From NCBI GenBank assembly GCA_021800165.1, contig JAJYZF010000020.1, forward strand, positions 1 through 58,706: a stretch of 58,706 nucleotides of DNA, read 5' to 3'. The notes under the pieces were generated by a model, which made no database searches, was not told where the DNA came from, and was given only the letters and a program-made list of their open reading frames with translations. Every line of letters starts with the position of its first letter. The first letter of the stretch is position 1. This document shows positions 1-8,212 of the stretch, piece by piece. The position numbers were made by a program, and so were the translations under genes. The DNA comes from Planctomycetota bacterium (lineage in GTDB: Bacteria; Planctomycetota; Phycisphaerae; WQYP01).

Positions 1-1
1 G

Positions 2-1618
2 GTGGTCAATGCGCCAATTGTTTTGGGCGGCAATGAAACCTTCAGCAATGATGCCAGCGGGAGCGCTAATACGCTTACCGTTGGTGGCAGCGTTACCGGC
101 ACCGCCGGAGCGGCTGCCACCGATACGCTTACGTTAACTGGCACCAATACCGGGGCCAACGCGGTCAATGGCGTGATTGCCGATGGCAGCGGCGGCGGGA
201 ACGTGGCTGTGGCGGTTACCGGTGGCAGTTGGACGCTGGGCGGAGTTAACACCTATTCGGGTGGGACCACGGTGGAGAATAAGGCTTCGCTGGAATATAC
301 CAACACGGCGGCTTTTGGATCGGGGACGATTACGATGGGGGCCGGATCGGGGTCAGGAACCTATGGCACACTGGTGGCGGGTGTTGGGGGTACGCTGGCC
401 AACAATATCACGACGGTGGCGCCAGGCTATACCGGCGGCGACGTCTTCAACACCAACGGGGTAGTGACCAAGCTTACCGGTGATCTCTCAGGTAATGGCT
501 GGACGATTACCGGCGGCGGGACGCTGGAGTACACGGCAGGGCCTGGCCATAACTCCCAGAATGGTGACATCGTTACCGGCGGCGCAACCTTAGAACTCGC
601 TTCGGGTGGTTATTTTGGTTACGGTTACCTTCAGTTGCAATCAGGCCATTTTGTCATGTCGACCGGACTGTCCACCAACCTGGCGTGGCTTACCGGAGAC
701 GCTAATTCGACGGTCTCCATCGCCAGTGGCAGCACGCTGCAGAGTTGGGGGGAAGGAACGAATACTTATTCTGGTACGATCAGTGGGGGCGGCAACTTCA
801 CTGTCAACAACGTAAATTCCTGGGCAACTGGCGGCAGTCTGGCCCTTAACGGCACAAACGCTTTGGCCAACCTTGAAGGAACGATTGGGCTGGATAACCG
901 CGCTAATGTAACCATCGCCATGGCAGCGGGTCTGAGCGGCAATGAAATTTCCTTCATCGGCGGTGTCTACAATGGCGGCAACGCCGCCACCAGCCAATTT
1001 CTTTACCTCACGGGGACCGGTTCGATGACGCTTGGTGCGGTCGCGATGAGCACGACAACCGATGCCTCCACCAACACGATCGACGCTGGTGGGAGTGGTA
1101 ATACCGTGACACTTGGGGCTATTTCGGCGGGTACGGGTGGGGCGACGCTGAACACGTTGGTGCTGCAAGACGGCAAATTTGTGCTTAGCGGCGGCATTAC
1201 CAGCGGGACTGTGCAGGTGGCCGGTACCGGCACGCTTTCGAGCATGAATTTCACCCTTGGTTCGGGCGGCACCCTCAACGGTTCAGGTACGCTGACTTGG
1301 AATTTAAGCGGCAACACCGGCGATTTGCTGACGGATAACGGCACGCTGAACATAACGGGCTTGAACCTGGTGTTGAATATCACGGGCACGCAATCGCTTT
1401 CGCAATATGTGTTGGTGGATTATGCCGGTGGTACGTTGACTGGCACGGCGTTTGCGACCGTAACCGGGTTGCCGGCGGGCTGGACGATTGATTACAGTGG
1501 CACTGTCCTGCACCCGAGTAGCATTGTGCTTAGCCGGGTGCCGGAGCCTGCGGCGTTGGGTTTGCGGGGGGGGGGGGGGTTGGGCTTGCTGCTGGTGAGG
1601 CGGCGGAGGATGGCTTGA
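2..1618 (+). CDS. PEP-CTERM protein with autotransporter-type beta-strand repeats, 5' truncated
   Basis: The reading frame is open to the window edge, so the N-terminus and signal peptide are missing. The visible 538 residues are Gly/Thr/Ser/Asn-rich and low in charge, with motifs such as NTYSGGTTV followed by GSGTITMG, which match the passenger-associated (PATR, beta-helix) repeats of autotransporter-like adhesins. The C-terminus is a PEP-CTERM sorting tail: VPEPAALGL, a short hydrophobic Gly/Leu stretch and RRRRMA. It is probably an exported protein anchored or processed by exosortase/archaeosortase-type machinery, function unknown. The hydrophobic segment is encoded by a run of 14 G (1566-1579), where the neighbouring PEP-CTERM gene has a mixed G-rich sequence of the same length. 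Family assignment is good; substrate or partner cannot be said. Confidence 0.85.
   Translation: MVNAPIVLGGNETFSNDASGSANTLTVGGSVTGTAGAAATDTLTLTGTNTGANAVNGVIADGSGGGNVAVAVTGGSWTLGGVNTYSGGTTVENKASLEYTNTAAFGSGTITMGAGSGSGTYGTLVAGVGGTLANNITTVAPGYTGGDVFNTNGVVTKLTGDLSGNGWTITGGGTLEYTAGPGHNSQNGDIVTGGATLELASGGYFGYGYLQLQSGHFVMSTGLSTNLAWLTGDANSTVSIASGSTLQSWGEGTNTYSGTISGGGNFTVNNVNSWATGGSLALNGTNALANLEGTIGLDNRANVTIAMAAGLSGNEISFIGGVYNGGNAATSQFLYLTGTGSMTLGAVAMSTTTDASTNTIDAGGSGNTVTLGAISAGTGGATLNTLVLQDGKFVLSGGITSGTVQVAGTGTLSSMNFTLGSGGTLNGSGTLTWNLSGNTGDLLTDNGTLNITGLNLVLNITGTQSLSQYVLVDYAGGTLTGTAFATVTGLPAGWTIDYSGTVLHPSSIVLSRVPEPAALGLRGGGGLGLLLVRRRRMA
1566..1579 (+). repeat. G14 homopolymer in PEP-CTERM tail
   Basis: Fourteen consecutive G sit in the codons of the transmembrane part of the PEP-CTERM tail. 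The equivalent stretch of the gene ending at 3760 has the same length but is interrupted by T and A. A slip of one base would change the frame and remove the sorting tail. It could be a contingency tract or a sequencing or assembly artefact. Confidence 0.9.
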
Positions 1619-1850
1619 GATAACGAGGGCTTGCAAGGAGGCAGGCTTAATGGTTACGTCGATATACGGAATTTTTCCTTTCTTTTTTTTGAGGCTGATG
1701 GTTCGGCCTCGGGAAGGGAAAAAGTTTTATAAAGGAGTTCAGAGATGAACGCATCATTTTCCAGTAACGGCGGCGCGGGGATGGCGCGGGCCAATTCATC
1801 GGCACGGATAGTGGGCAAGTTGGGTTTGGGTGTAGCGGCGCTGGCGGCGG
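1582..1850 (+). repeat. Direct repeat copy A (gene end, leader, next gene start)
   Basis: This segment spans the last codons of the first PEP-CTERM gene, the whole intergenic leader and the first ~35 codons of the next gene. It is clearly related along its length to copy B at 2572-2843. Both copies have a hairpin just after the stop codon, the phrase TACGTCGA followed by ATACGGAATTTTT, a T-rich stretch and a GAGG...CCTCGGGAAGGG segment before the ribosome binding site. This suggests tandem duplication of a PEP-CTERM cassette with its regulatory leader. Confidence 0.85.
1629..1646 (+). promoter_or_regulatory. Conserved small hairpin after stop codon (copy A)
   Basis: GCTTGC-AAGGAG-GCAGGC forms a 6-bp stem with a loop AAGGAG; one pair is G-U. 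The copy at 2619-2636 has GCAAGC as the second arm and is fully Watson-Crick, so pairing is kept despite the change. The loop looks like a Shine-Dalgarno sequence but no start codon follows at the right distance. Role unknown. Confidence 0.55.
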
Positions 1851-2608
1851 CAGTAACCATAGCTGGCATTTCGGCCGCCCGAGCTGGGATGGTTTACCAG
1901 GATAATTTTGGGCGCACTGGAAATCTGGCCGGCAGCAGCCCCGCGCCAACGGACGCCACGGCGAGTACGTGGACTGTTTATTCCGTCCCCAACCCTGGGA
2001 CCACGCCTACCACCAACGGTAGCGCGGCGGTTTTTGCAGACTACTCCAATGTGCAGGCCGCCTTGCTGCCATTTACGCCGCAGGCCAACGCAACGTATGC
2101 CTTCACGGCTACCATCACCCCCGCCGCGGGTACGACTGGCAATTGGCTGGGGATGGGGTTCGGCAACAGCACGTCCACCGCGCCAACCGGGAATATTAAT
2201 AATGCCGATACGGAGGCTTGGCTGCTCTATCGCGATAACGGCGAGACAGAGGGCTTTTACGGTGGGTATACCAACAACACCGTCGTTGGAGGTTCCGCAA
2301 GCACTGGTGGAATAGCCGATACCTTTACCCTAACGCTCACAACCCCGGCCAATTTGGCCACTGGGACGGCGAGCGTTTCCATGTATGATTCGCTGGATTT
2401 AATTGGTTCAAGTCTAAACCCGCAAACGGTCACCCTGACCGCTGCGGAACTGGCCAACGTGGACAGCATCATCCTCGGCAGTTACCAGACTGGGGGCACT
2501 TTTACCAGCTTGGAGCTTAGCGGTCCGATTCCTGAGCCTGCCACGTCGACTCTGCTGGTCATGGGCGGCTTGGGTTTGCTGCTGGTGCGGCGGCGGAAGA
2601 TGGCTTGA
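1745..2608 (+). CDS. PEP-CTERM sorting domain protein
   Basis: A 287-residue exported protein of unknown function. The N-terminus has an extended basic leader (residues 1-26, containing [12 protein letters not shown]) and a hydrophobic core (about 27-45), ending at AARA, a plausible signal peptidase site. The middle (about 48-265) is Ser/Thr/Gly-rich and resembles a jelly-roll beta-sandwich; this fold is inference. The C-terminus has IPEPATST, a hydrophobic stretch and RRRKMA, a PEP-CTERM tail. The ATG follows AAGGAG with good spacing. The leader is shared with the next gene ([12 protein letters not shown]), so the two arose by duplication or recombination of N-terminal cassettes. Mature sequences differ strongly, so the partners are likely different. 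Confidence 0.85.
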   Translation: MNASFSSNGGAGMARANSSARIVGKLGLGVAALAAAVTIAGISAARAGMVYQDNFGRTGNLAGSSPAPTDATASTWTVYSVPNPGTTPTTNGSAAVFADYSNVQAALLPFTPQANATYAFTATITPAAGTTGNWLGMGFGNSTSTAPTGNINNADTEAWLLYRDNGETEGFYGGYTNNTVVGGSASTGGIADTFTLTLTTPANLATGTASVSMYDSLDLIGSSLNPQTVTLTAAELANVDSIILGSYQTGGTFTSLELSGPIPEPATSTLLVMGGLGLLLVRRRKMA

Positions 2609-2843
2609 GATGACGGGGGCTTGCAAGGAGGCAAGCGCAACGGTTACGTCGAAATACGGAATTTTTTCTTTCCTTTTTTTGAGGGTGATGGTTGGGCCTC
2701 GGGAAGGGGAAAAGGTTTTGCCTAAGGAGTTTAAGAGATGAACGCAAAAGATTTTGGTAACGGCGGCACGGGGGTGGCGCGGGCCAATTCATCGGCACGG
2801 ATGGTGGGCAAGTTGGGTTTGGGTGCAGCGGCGCTGGCGGCGG
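2572..2843 (+). repeat. Direct repeat copy B (gene end, leader, next gene start)
   Basis: Second copy of the cassette at 1582-1850, again covering a PEP-CTERM gene end, a ~130-base leader and the start of the following PEP-CTERM gene. The leader is kept better than the mature coding regions, which suggests a functional untranslated region or recent recombination. Confidence 0.85.
2619..2636 (+). promoter_or_regulatory. Conserved small hairpin after stop codon (copy B)
   Basis: GCTTGC-AAGGAG-GCAAGC, a perfect 6-bp stem with the same AAGGAG loop as copy A. It begins about 10 bases after the stop codon of the upstream gene. Confidence 0.55.
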
Positions 2844-3760
2844 CGGCGTTTGTGGCGGCCACGATCGGCGGGAATGCCGTGGCGAGTGCCACAACGGTGT
2901 CCGACAACTTTAATTCGTACACTGCCGGAAAGACCTTAACCGCTGACTCCAGCAACTGGGGAGGGTATGGCCCGGCCTGGACAGTCCTGGGCACCAACGG
3001 GGTTGGCGGCAGTCAGGGGGTTAGCTCGGTGGGTGCCACCAGCAGCAGCAACCCCACTGGTGCGGGGGCCTATGCCGCAGCCTACCTGAGCGCAGCGCCG
3101 GTTAGTCTGGCTACGAATCTTGGCGTCGGCCAGACGATTTCCGATTCTGTCGATTTCAATTATTCGATCAACAGCAACACGGTCATCACCAACACTTCGA
3201 TTATGTCCGTTGGGCTGGGAGTGAATTATGCTGAGCTAACGGCCCCCAGCAGCGGGGTCGACAACTATTACGTTTTTACCAGTCTCAACGTAAGTGCCAG
3301 TAGTGTGGAACTTACCTTAGGCAGCAGCTCGTACGCACCGCATTCTGATTCCTCCCAAGGCGGGATTTCCGGCGCGGCAGCGTCCGGCAGCACGTCGGAA
3401 TGGTTTCAGATGGGCTTTTCGATTACCAATGCGGGCAGTGGTAATTACACGCTTGGCGCGACCCTATATGACTTGGGTACCAACGGCACCGCCACGCCCA
3501 CGTTGCTGGGTACACTGGACTCGCCCGATTGGACCGCGACTAACATACCGCTTTTGAACGAACAATCTATGTTTGGCACGATCAAGAGTGAGAACAACGG
3601 GACTGCGGGGACTGCCGCACCCAGCGAGCAATGGCTGAATGGTGTCAATGCGGATAACTTCAGCCTGACCTATTCGGTTCCTGAACCTGCGGCCTTGGGT
3701 TTGCTGGGGGTGGGAGGGTTGGGCTTGCTGCTTGTGGGCCGCAAGCGCCGGATGGGCTAG
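2738..3760 (+). CDS. PEP-CTERM sorting domain protein
   Basis: A 340-residue exported protein. Residues 1-30 repeat the leader of the previous gene; a hydrophobic Ala/Val-rich segment (about 28-50) ends near AVASA, a likely signal peptidase site. The mature region starts with a [16 protein letters not shown] motif seen at the start of many PEP-CTERM beta-sandwich proteins and is rich in Ser, Thr, Gly and Asn. The tail is [11 protein letters not shown], a hydrophobic Gly/Leu stretch and GRKRRMG. The ATG is preceded by AAGGAG. It is probably a surface or extracellular matrix protein; no catalytic motif is visible. Confidence 0.85.
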   Translation: MNAKDFGNGGTGVARANSSARMVGKLGLGAAALAAAAFVAATIGGNAVASATTVSDNFNSYTAGKTLTADSSNWGGYGPAWTVLGTNGVGGSQGVSSVGATSSSNPTGAGAYAAAYLSAAPVSLATNLGVGQTISDSVDFNYSINSNTVITNTSIMSVGLGVNYAELTAPSSGVDNYYVFTSLNVSASSVELTLGSSSYAPHSDSSQGGISGAAASGSTSEWFQMGFSITNAGSGNYTLGATLYDLGTNGTATPTLLGTLDSPDWTATNIPLLNEQSMFGTIKSENNGTAGTAAPSEQWLNGVNADNFSLTYSVPEPAALGLLGVGGLGLLLVGRKRRMG

Positions 3761-3818
3761 CGGCAACATCCGCCGGGCCGCTGCCGGAGCAGGGCATATT
3801 GTTACGGAGTATCTCGCC

Positions 3819-4805
3819 ATGAATAAAAACGTGTCACACTCCGAAGTGAAACCGTTTTCGGCCTTCGTCCGGCGAGCGGACTTGGATTCCAGCACGCCGT
3901 CGCTTGGCGCAAGTTCAGCGCGCCACGGCCAAATAATGGCCGGGCTGGGAGGATCCGAGCCGGGGTTGGCGGTCGGCAATCAGCGGTCAGCGTGTGCTTC
4001 CGTCTGGCGGGCCGGTGCTCGCCCCGCCCCTGCTCCGAGAATCAACGGAGGCTTACCGAGATCTGGATTTACCCTGGTCGAGCTGCTGGTGGTGATCTTA
4101 ATTATCTCCATTTTGATTGCGCTGCTTTTGCCGGCACTGGCGGCGGCGCGGCAGGATGCGGATGCGGTGATTTGCCAGAGTAACCTGCGGCAAATCGGTC
4201 TGATGGTATTTAATTACGAAAACGATTACCAAGACGCTCTGATAACGCCGCAGTTCAGCAGTCCGGGCAGCGAAAATGGCCCAGTCTGGCTGTGGGCGCT
4301 GTACACGATTCCGGTGCTGAAGACTAATTTTTATGACGGCTATCATCTGGATAAAATTGACCAATGCCCGGCGGATACGTTTCATGATATGTACGCCAAC
4401 GGCGATTGGGATTTCTGGGCGGGGGAGGGTTACGATTACGGCATCAACGGATTTATTTCCAGCTTGATGCCACCGCCGGGCTGGGCGGGCACGTATTGGG
4501 CCAACCTGCGATTCATCACGGATCCATCGGAGATTGGCTATATTTTTGACTCTGATGGAAATAATTTTAATCAGCAGGGCGGCGTGCAGTCGTGGGAAGT
4601 GAGCGATAACGCCGCGACCTACCCATGGTTTGTCCATAACGGGCAGGCCAACATCTTGTTTTTGGATGGGCATGTTGGAAGTGAAAACGAGAATCAGATT
4701 CCGGTGGGTGACGGCACCGGGCATTGGGCATACCCGCCGTGGCATGGTCCGCCGCCTGACGGACATGCTTGGGAGCAGACGTGGTGGTTGGGCGGGCCGG
4801 GGTAA
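3819..4805 (+). CDS. Type II secretion/type IV pilin-like pseudopilin with H-X9-DG motif
   Basis: The hallmark prepilin signal is [11 protein letters not shown] at residues 82-92, followed by an Ile/Leu-rich helix and [11 protein letters not shown]. The body ends with [14 protein letters not shown], exactly the H-X9-DG signature of the planctomycete/verrucomicrobial pseudopilin family. The chosen ATG has GGAG nine bases upstream. From this start the leader before the prepilin peptidase site is 83 residues, much longer than the usual 5-25, and is Ala/Ser/Arg-rich. These proteins are processed at the inner membrane and are thought to form short pseudopili or act with type II secretion, but the role of this large family is poorly known. 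It lies just downstream of PEP-CTERM genes. Confidence 0.88.
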   Translation: MNKNVSHSEVKPFSAFVRRADLDSSTPSLGASSARHGQIMAGLGGSEPGLAVGNQRSACASVWRAGARPAPAPRINGGLPRSGFTLVELLVVILIISILIALLLPALAAARQDADAVICQSNLRQIGLMVFNYENDYQDALITPQFSSPGSENGPVWLWALYTIPVLKTNFYDGYHLDKIDQCPADTFHDMYANGDWDFWAGEGYDYGINGFISSLMPPPGWAGTYWANLRFITDPSEIGYIFDSDGNNFNQQGGVQSWEVSDNAATYPWFVHNGQANILFLDGHVGSENENQIPVGDGTGHWAYPPWHGPPPDGHAWEQTWWLGGPG

Positions 4806-4870
4806 GTCGGGCGTTGTGCCGGGGCGAGTGTTGGGCTGGGTTTTTAGGGTATGGCAATGAGGTCGCATTG

Positions 4871-5815
4871 ATGTTCAAGGATGAGACGCGGGTAACAGAT
4901 GGGGTGCGGTGCGGGCGTATTACGTGTCGAGGGTTAACCAACGGAGGGGGGCCAAGCCAGCGGCGGTGGGGCATCGGTGTGGATACCGCGGCGCGGCTTT
5001 ATGCGATAGGCTCTACCATGCTGGGGCTGGCGGCCATTGTGGGGACGGGCGCTTTAGTTCGGGCCAAGAGCGTGCCGGTGAAGAACCGGGATTTTGCCGA
5101 GAGTAGCGTGGCACCTGGGCATTACGATGGAAGTCGGGTGGTGCCGCCGGGTAAAGACAAAATCATTCCCGATTGGGGAATCGGATCGAGTGGCGGGTAC
5201 GCGGCGGCCGGTATTCATGGCACACCGGCGCAATATACCGCCTATACGGATTATATCGGCACGGTGATTTATCAGGATGTGGGCGCGTTGCCGCCAAACC
5301 GGCATTATACGTTGAGGGACCGGGCAAAAATAACTTCACACTTTCCGGCTGGTCCTTTTGGCCGCTGGCTTCGTTGCCGGCTCCTTACAGACCCACTGGC
5401 GGGGTATGCGCGTCGCTTGCGCCTCGCCAGCAGCCAAAATTTCTGCGCCGTAAAACACGAATTTATTTTTGCGCGGTCCCTGCGCGTTTTGGTGCGGGAG
5501 AATACGGGACGCTGGGGTGCGGGCAGCGTTGGCCGGATCGCGCTGGTTAATACGAAGGCCGATGCGAATCCCAAGAGCCAAACCTTTAAGGGGCATCTGT
5601 TGGGCAAGGCGAGTGTGGTGGTCAGCAGTCCGGGGGTGATTATATCCACGAGCGTGACGACTGGAAAAAGCGTTTCGGGAAATTTGACCATCGAGCTTTC
5701 ACTGGCCAAGAGGGGCACATCGGCCAAAACGGGTACGGAGGCCCAATTTACCAAGGTGAAATTAAGCTGTAAACCGGTTCTCGCCGGTGCCACCCATCCC
5801 GTCAAAGGGGGCTAA
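4871..5815 (+). CDS. Secreted beta-sandwich protein interrupted in frame by a palindromic repeat
   Basis: A 314-residue protein with a late hydrophobic segment (about 44-66) that could be a signal or anchor. Residues about 130-148 (YQDVGALPPNRHYTL) and from about 205 onward (LVRENTG, then RIALVN, SVSGNLTIELSL, FTKVKLS) match the two halves of a domain common in PEP-CTERM proteins, in which the phrase before PPN..YTL is normally followed directly by a V-V-R strand. Here about 56 residues lie between them, encoded by the repeat at 5315-5481, which has 23-base terminal inverted repeats. Removing 168 bases would rejoin HYTL to RVLVREN in frame. No PEP-CTERM tail is present. The ATG at 4871 is chosen for GAGG upstream; a later ATG at 5018-5020 is possible. 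Function unknown. Confidence 0.6.
   Translation: MFKDETRVTDGVRCGRITCRGLTNGGGPSQRRWGIGVDTAARLYAIGSTMLGLAAIVGTGALVRAKSVPVKNRDFAESSVAPGHYDGSRVVPPGKDKIIPDWGIGSSGGYAAAGIHGTPAQYTAYTDYIGTVIYQDVGALPPNRHYTLRDRAKITSHFPAGPFGRWLRCRLLTDPLAGYARRLRLASSQNFCAVKHEFIFARSLRVLVRENTGRWGAGSVGRIALVNTKADANPKSQTFKGHLLGKASVVVSSPGVIISTSVTTGKSVSGNLTIELSLAKRGTSAKTGTEAQFTKVKLSCKPVLAGATHPVKGG
5315..5481. repeat. MITE-like palindromic repeat with 23-base terminal inverted repeats
   Basis: The left end (5315-5337) reads AGGGACCGGGCAAAAATAAC then TTC. The right end (5459-5481) is its inverted complement with two mismatches. Both ends encode IFARSL when read outwards. The element is 167 bases and adds an in-frame block to the host gene. 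A second, partial copy is at 40128-40213. No clear target duplication longer than one base is visible. It encodes no transposase, so mobility would need help in trans. Confidence 0.8.
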
Positions 5816-5915
5816 TCATTGTGAAAATGTTCATTGGCATAGCGGGGCCATCGAGCTAGGATGGAGAGCCTGCCATGAAGCGGAGGCCTGAAAACTCAAA
5901 AAAGGAAATAGTAAA

Positions 5916-8144
5916 ATGAAAAAAATAAAAAACCTGGCGCATGCCACGTTGTGCTCCCGCTGGAAAATCAGAGCTTTGGCCGGAGTCGGCGGTTTACTGG
6001 TGGGGCTGGGGTGTGCGCACGCGGGCGCGGCACCGGGGGGCATGGCATCTATTGCCCGGCTGATGAAGCCATACGATACCCACTGGACCACGCCCGGTGG
6101 CGGCCCGTCGGCCTCGATGCCGGTGGGGAATGGGGCCATCGGCTTGAATGTCTGGACGGAAAAAAACGGTGACATAAATTTTTACATTGGGAAAACGGAC
6201 TCCTGGAGCAATTGGCCGGGTGGGGCCAATTACGGCCTGATGAAACTGGGCCAGATAAAAATTACCATGACTCCGGCACCCTTGGCGGCGCGCCATCACT
6301 TTGCGCAGGATCTGCAATTGTACAAGGGCCAAATACGTATTACGGAGGGGCGAGGGGCCGGCGTCGTTAAAGTTCGGCTGTGGGTGGATGCCAATCACCC
6401 GGTTATTCACGTTCAGGTGCGCAGCGCGCGGCCGATTTCCATTGCTACGCATCTTATTGATTGGCGGGTCAAGCCTGGGTACAGCGGCGAACCGGACACG
6501 ATTGTGCCGAAGCTCAAGCGGCGGATTATCTGGTACCACCGGGATAGTCGGACGAACATTGCCGCGGTGAAGAATCTCACTTTTGGGGCGCTCATCGCGA
6601 GTCCGGGGTGCCGCGATAAAAATGCCGAAACCCTGCAATCCACCGCACCGCGCAAAACCTTTGATATATCCATTTATCCGCTTACCGCCACCACCGCTAC
6701 GGCCGGGGAGTGGGTGGGCATGTTGCGCCGCCAAGCCCATCAGCTCTCGGCTCTGCCGGTGGCCGGGGCGCTGCGGGCCGATCATCGTTGGTGGGCGAAT
6801 TTCTGGCACCGCAGTTGGGTTTTCGTGAGTGGAGATAAGGCGGCGCAGAGCACCACACGTGGCTATGTGCTGCAGCGTTTTGTTTCCGCCTGCGCGGGGC
6901 GGGGAGCGTATCCGATCAAATTCAACGGGTCGATCTTTGTGGTGGCCGACTCATGGCACAACAATGGAGCGGGAAACCCACCGGGTGTTACCGCCGATTT
7001 TCGCGTCTGGGGCGGGCAGTACTGGTTTCAAAATACTCGGGCCATCTACTGGCCCATGCTCAAGGCCGGCGATTTTGACATGATGAAACCGCTGTTTAAC
7101 ATGTATTACCGCGAATTGATGTTCAACAAGCCTCTGGTGCGGCAGTATTACCACCACGGAGGGTCATATATTGCGGAGACAGCGCCGTTTTATGGGGGAA
7201 TTCCGGACATTACGCCGCAGATGAAGTGCGTGTATACCACGCGGTATTACACGCCGATTCTGGAACTAAGCATGATGATGCTGGCGTATTACCATTACAC
7301 GGGTGACGCAGCTTTTGCCCGCAAAACACTGATTCCGATGGCGGCGCTGGGGCTGGAGTTTTTTGACCGCCATTTTCCGCGCGACGCCCATGGGAAGCTG
7401 TTGCTGCAACCGGACAATTCCATTGAGGAGTTTTGGAGTGTTTCCGATCCGGCACCGGATATTGCCGGGCTCCATGCCGTGCTGGCGGGACTGTTGGCTT
7501 TGCCGCCGAGTCTGGTTAACGGCTCCTTACGCCGGCGCTGGGAAAAAATGGTAACTGAGTTGCCGCCGTTGCCGATGGGCCTGAAGGATGGCAAAAAAGT
7601 ACTGCTGCCCTATACCGGCCCGCAAACAGCGCCGCGGCACAATTCGGAAAATCCGGAACTCTATGCCGTTTATCCATTCCGTCTGTTCGGTCTGGGCCGG
7701 CCGCATCTGAAGTTGGCCGAGAACACGTTTGCGGCGCGCAAATATCGGATGACCGGGGACTGGTATGAGGATGCCATTGAAGCGGCGATGCTGGGCCGGA
7801 CGGGGCTGGCCATGAAAGATGTGATCGTTAATTTTACGGATAAAAGTTCGCGGATGAAATTTCCAGCGTTTTGGGCCAGGGTCAATGATTACCGTCCTTG
7901 TGAAGATGACGGGGCCGTTGGTGAAGACGCCCTGCAGGAAATGCTGTTGCAAACGGCCGGGAAAAAATTGCTGCTGCTGCCGGCCTGGCCGGCGAATTGG
8001 AACGTCTACTTCAAACTGCACGCGCCGGAGCGGACCATGGTTGTCGGCAGGGTGCTGAAGGGAAAGCTGGTGTATTTGAAGGTGACGCCGGCATCGCGGC
8101 GGGCGGATGTGGTGGTTTACAAGCCGCGTGTTGTTCATGAATAG
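5916..8144 (+). CDS. DUF5703-like / GH95-like glycoside hydrolase, secreted
   Basis: A 742-residue protein with a basic N-terminus and hydrophobic segment (about 20-38, ending CAHAGA), so it is probably exported. Residues about 50-110 carry the phrase SMPVGNGAIGLNVW followed by NFYIGKTDSW, typical of the DUF5703 N-terminal beta domain found with GH95-like catalytic modules in Bacteroidota and Planctomycetota. The rest (about 270-650) is Trp/Tyr-rich and fits an (alpha/alpha)6 barrel, with a C-terminal beta domain. GH95 enzymes are alpha-L-fucosidases or galactosidases, but the substrate here is not known. It has a good AAAGGA ribosome site and is the first gene of a plus-strand sugar locus. 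Family placement rests on the N-terminal motif and length. Confidence 0.8.
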   Translation: MKKIKNLAHATLCSRWKIRALAGVGGLLVGLGCAHAGAAPGGMASIARLMKPYDTHWTTPGGGPSASMPVGNGAIGLNVWTEKNGDINFYIGKTDSWSNWPGGANYGLMKLGQIKITMTPAPLAARHHFAQDLQLYKGQIRITEGRGAGVVKVRLWVDANHPVIHVQVRSARPISIATHLIDWRVKPGYSGEPDTIVPKLKRRIIWYHRDSRTNIAAVKNLTFGALIASPGCRDKNAETLQSTAPRKTFDISIYPLTATTATAGEWVGMLRRQAHQLSALPVAGALRADHRWWANFWHRSWVFVSGDKAAQSTTRGYVLQRFVSACAGRGAYPIKFNGSIFVVADSWHNNGAGNPPGVTADFRVWGGQYWFQNTRAIYWPMLKAGDFDMMKPLFNMYYRELMFNKPLVRQYYHHGGSYIAETAPFYGGIPDITPQMKCVYTTRYYTPILELSMMMLAYYHYTGDAAFARKTLIPMAALGLEFFDRHFPRDAHGKLLLQPDNSIEEFWSVSDPAPDIAGLHAVLAGLLALPPSLVNGSLRRRWEKMVTELPPLPMGLKDGKKVLLPYTGPQTAPRHNSENPELYAVYPFRLFGLGRPHLKLAENTFAARKYRMTGDWYEDAIEAAMLGRTGLAMKDVIVNFTDKSSRMKFPAFWARVNDYRPCEDDGAVGEDALQEMLLQTAGKKLLLLPAWPANWNVYFKLHAPERTMVVGRVLKGKLVYLKVTPASRRADVVVYKPRVVHE

Positions 8145-8212
8145 GGAGCGCATTTATTAAGCGTTTATTTTCGTTATGCAAGGCCTCAGCCGTACGAGCG
8201 GATGCGGGCGGG

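Noticed and set aside
7525..7540. GGCTCCTTACGC in the DUF5703/GH95-like gene as a third repeat copy
   Set aside because: Only about ten bases match the palindromic repeat and the flanks do not; chance similarity.
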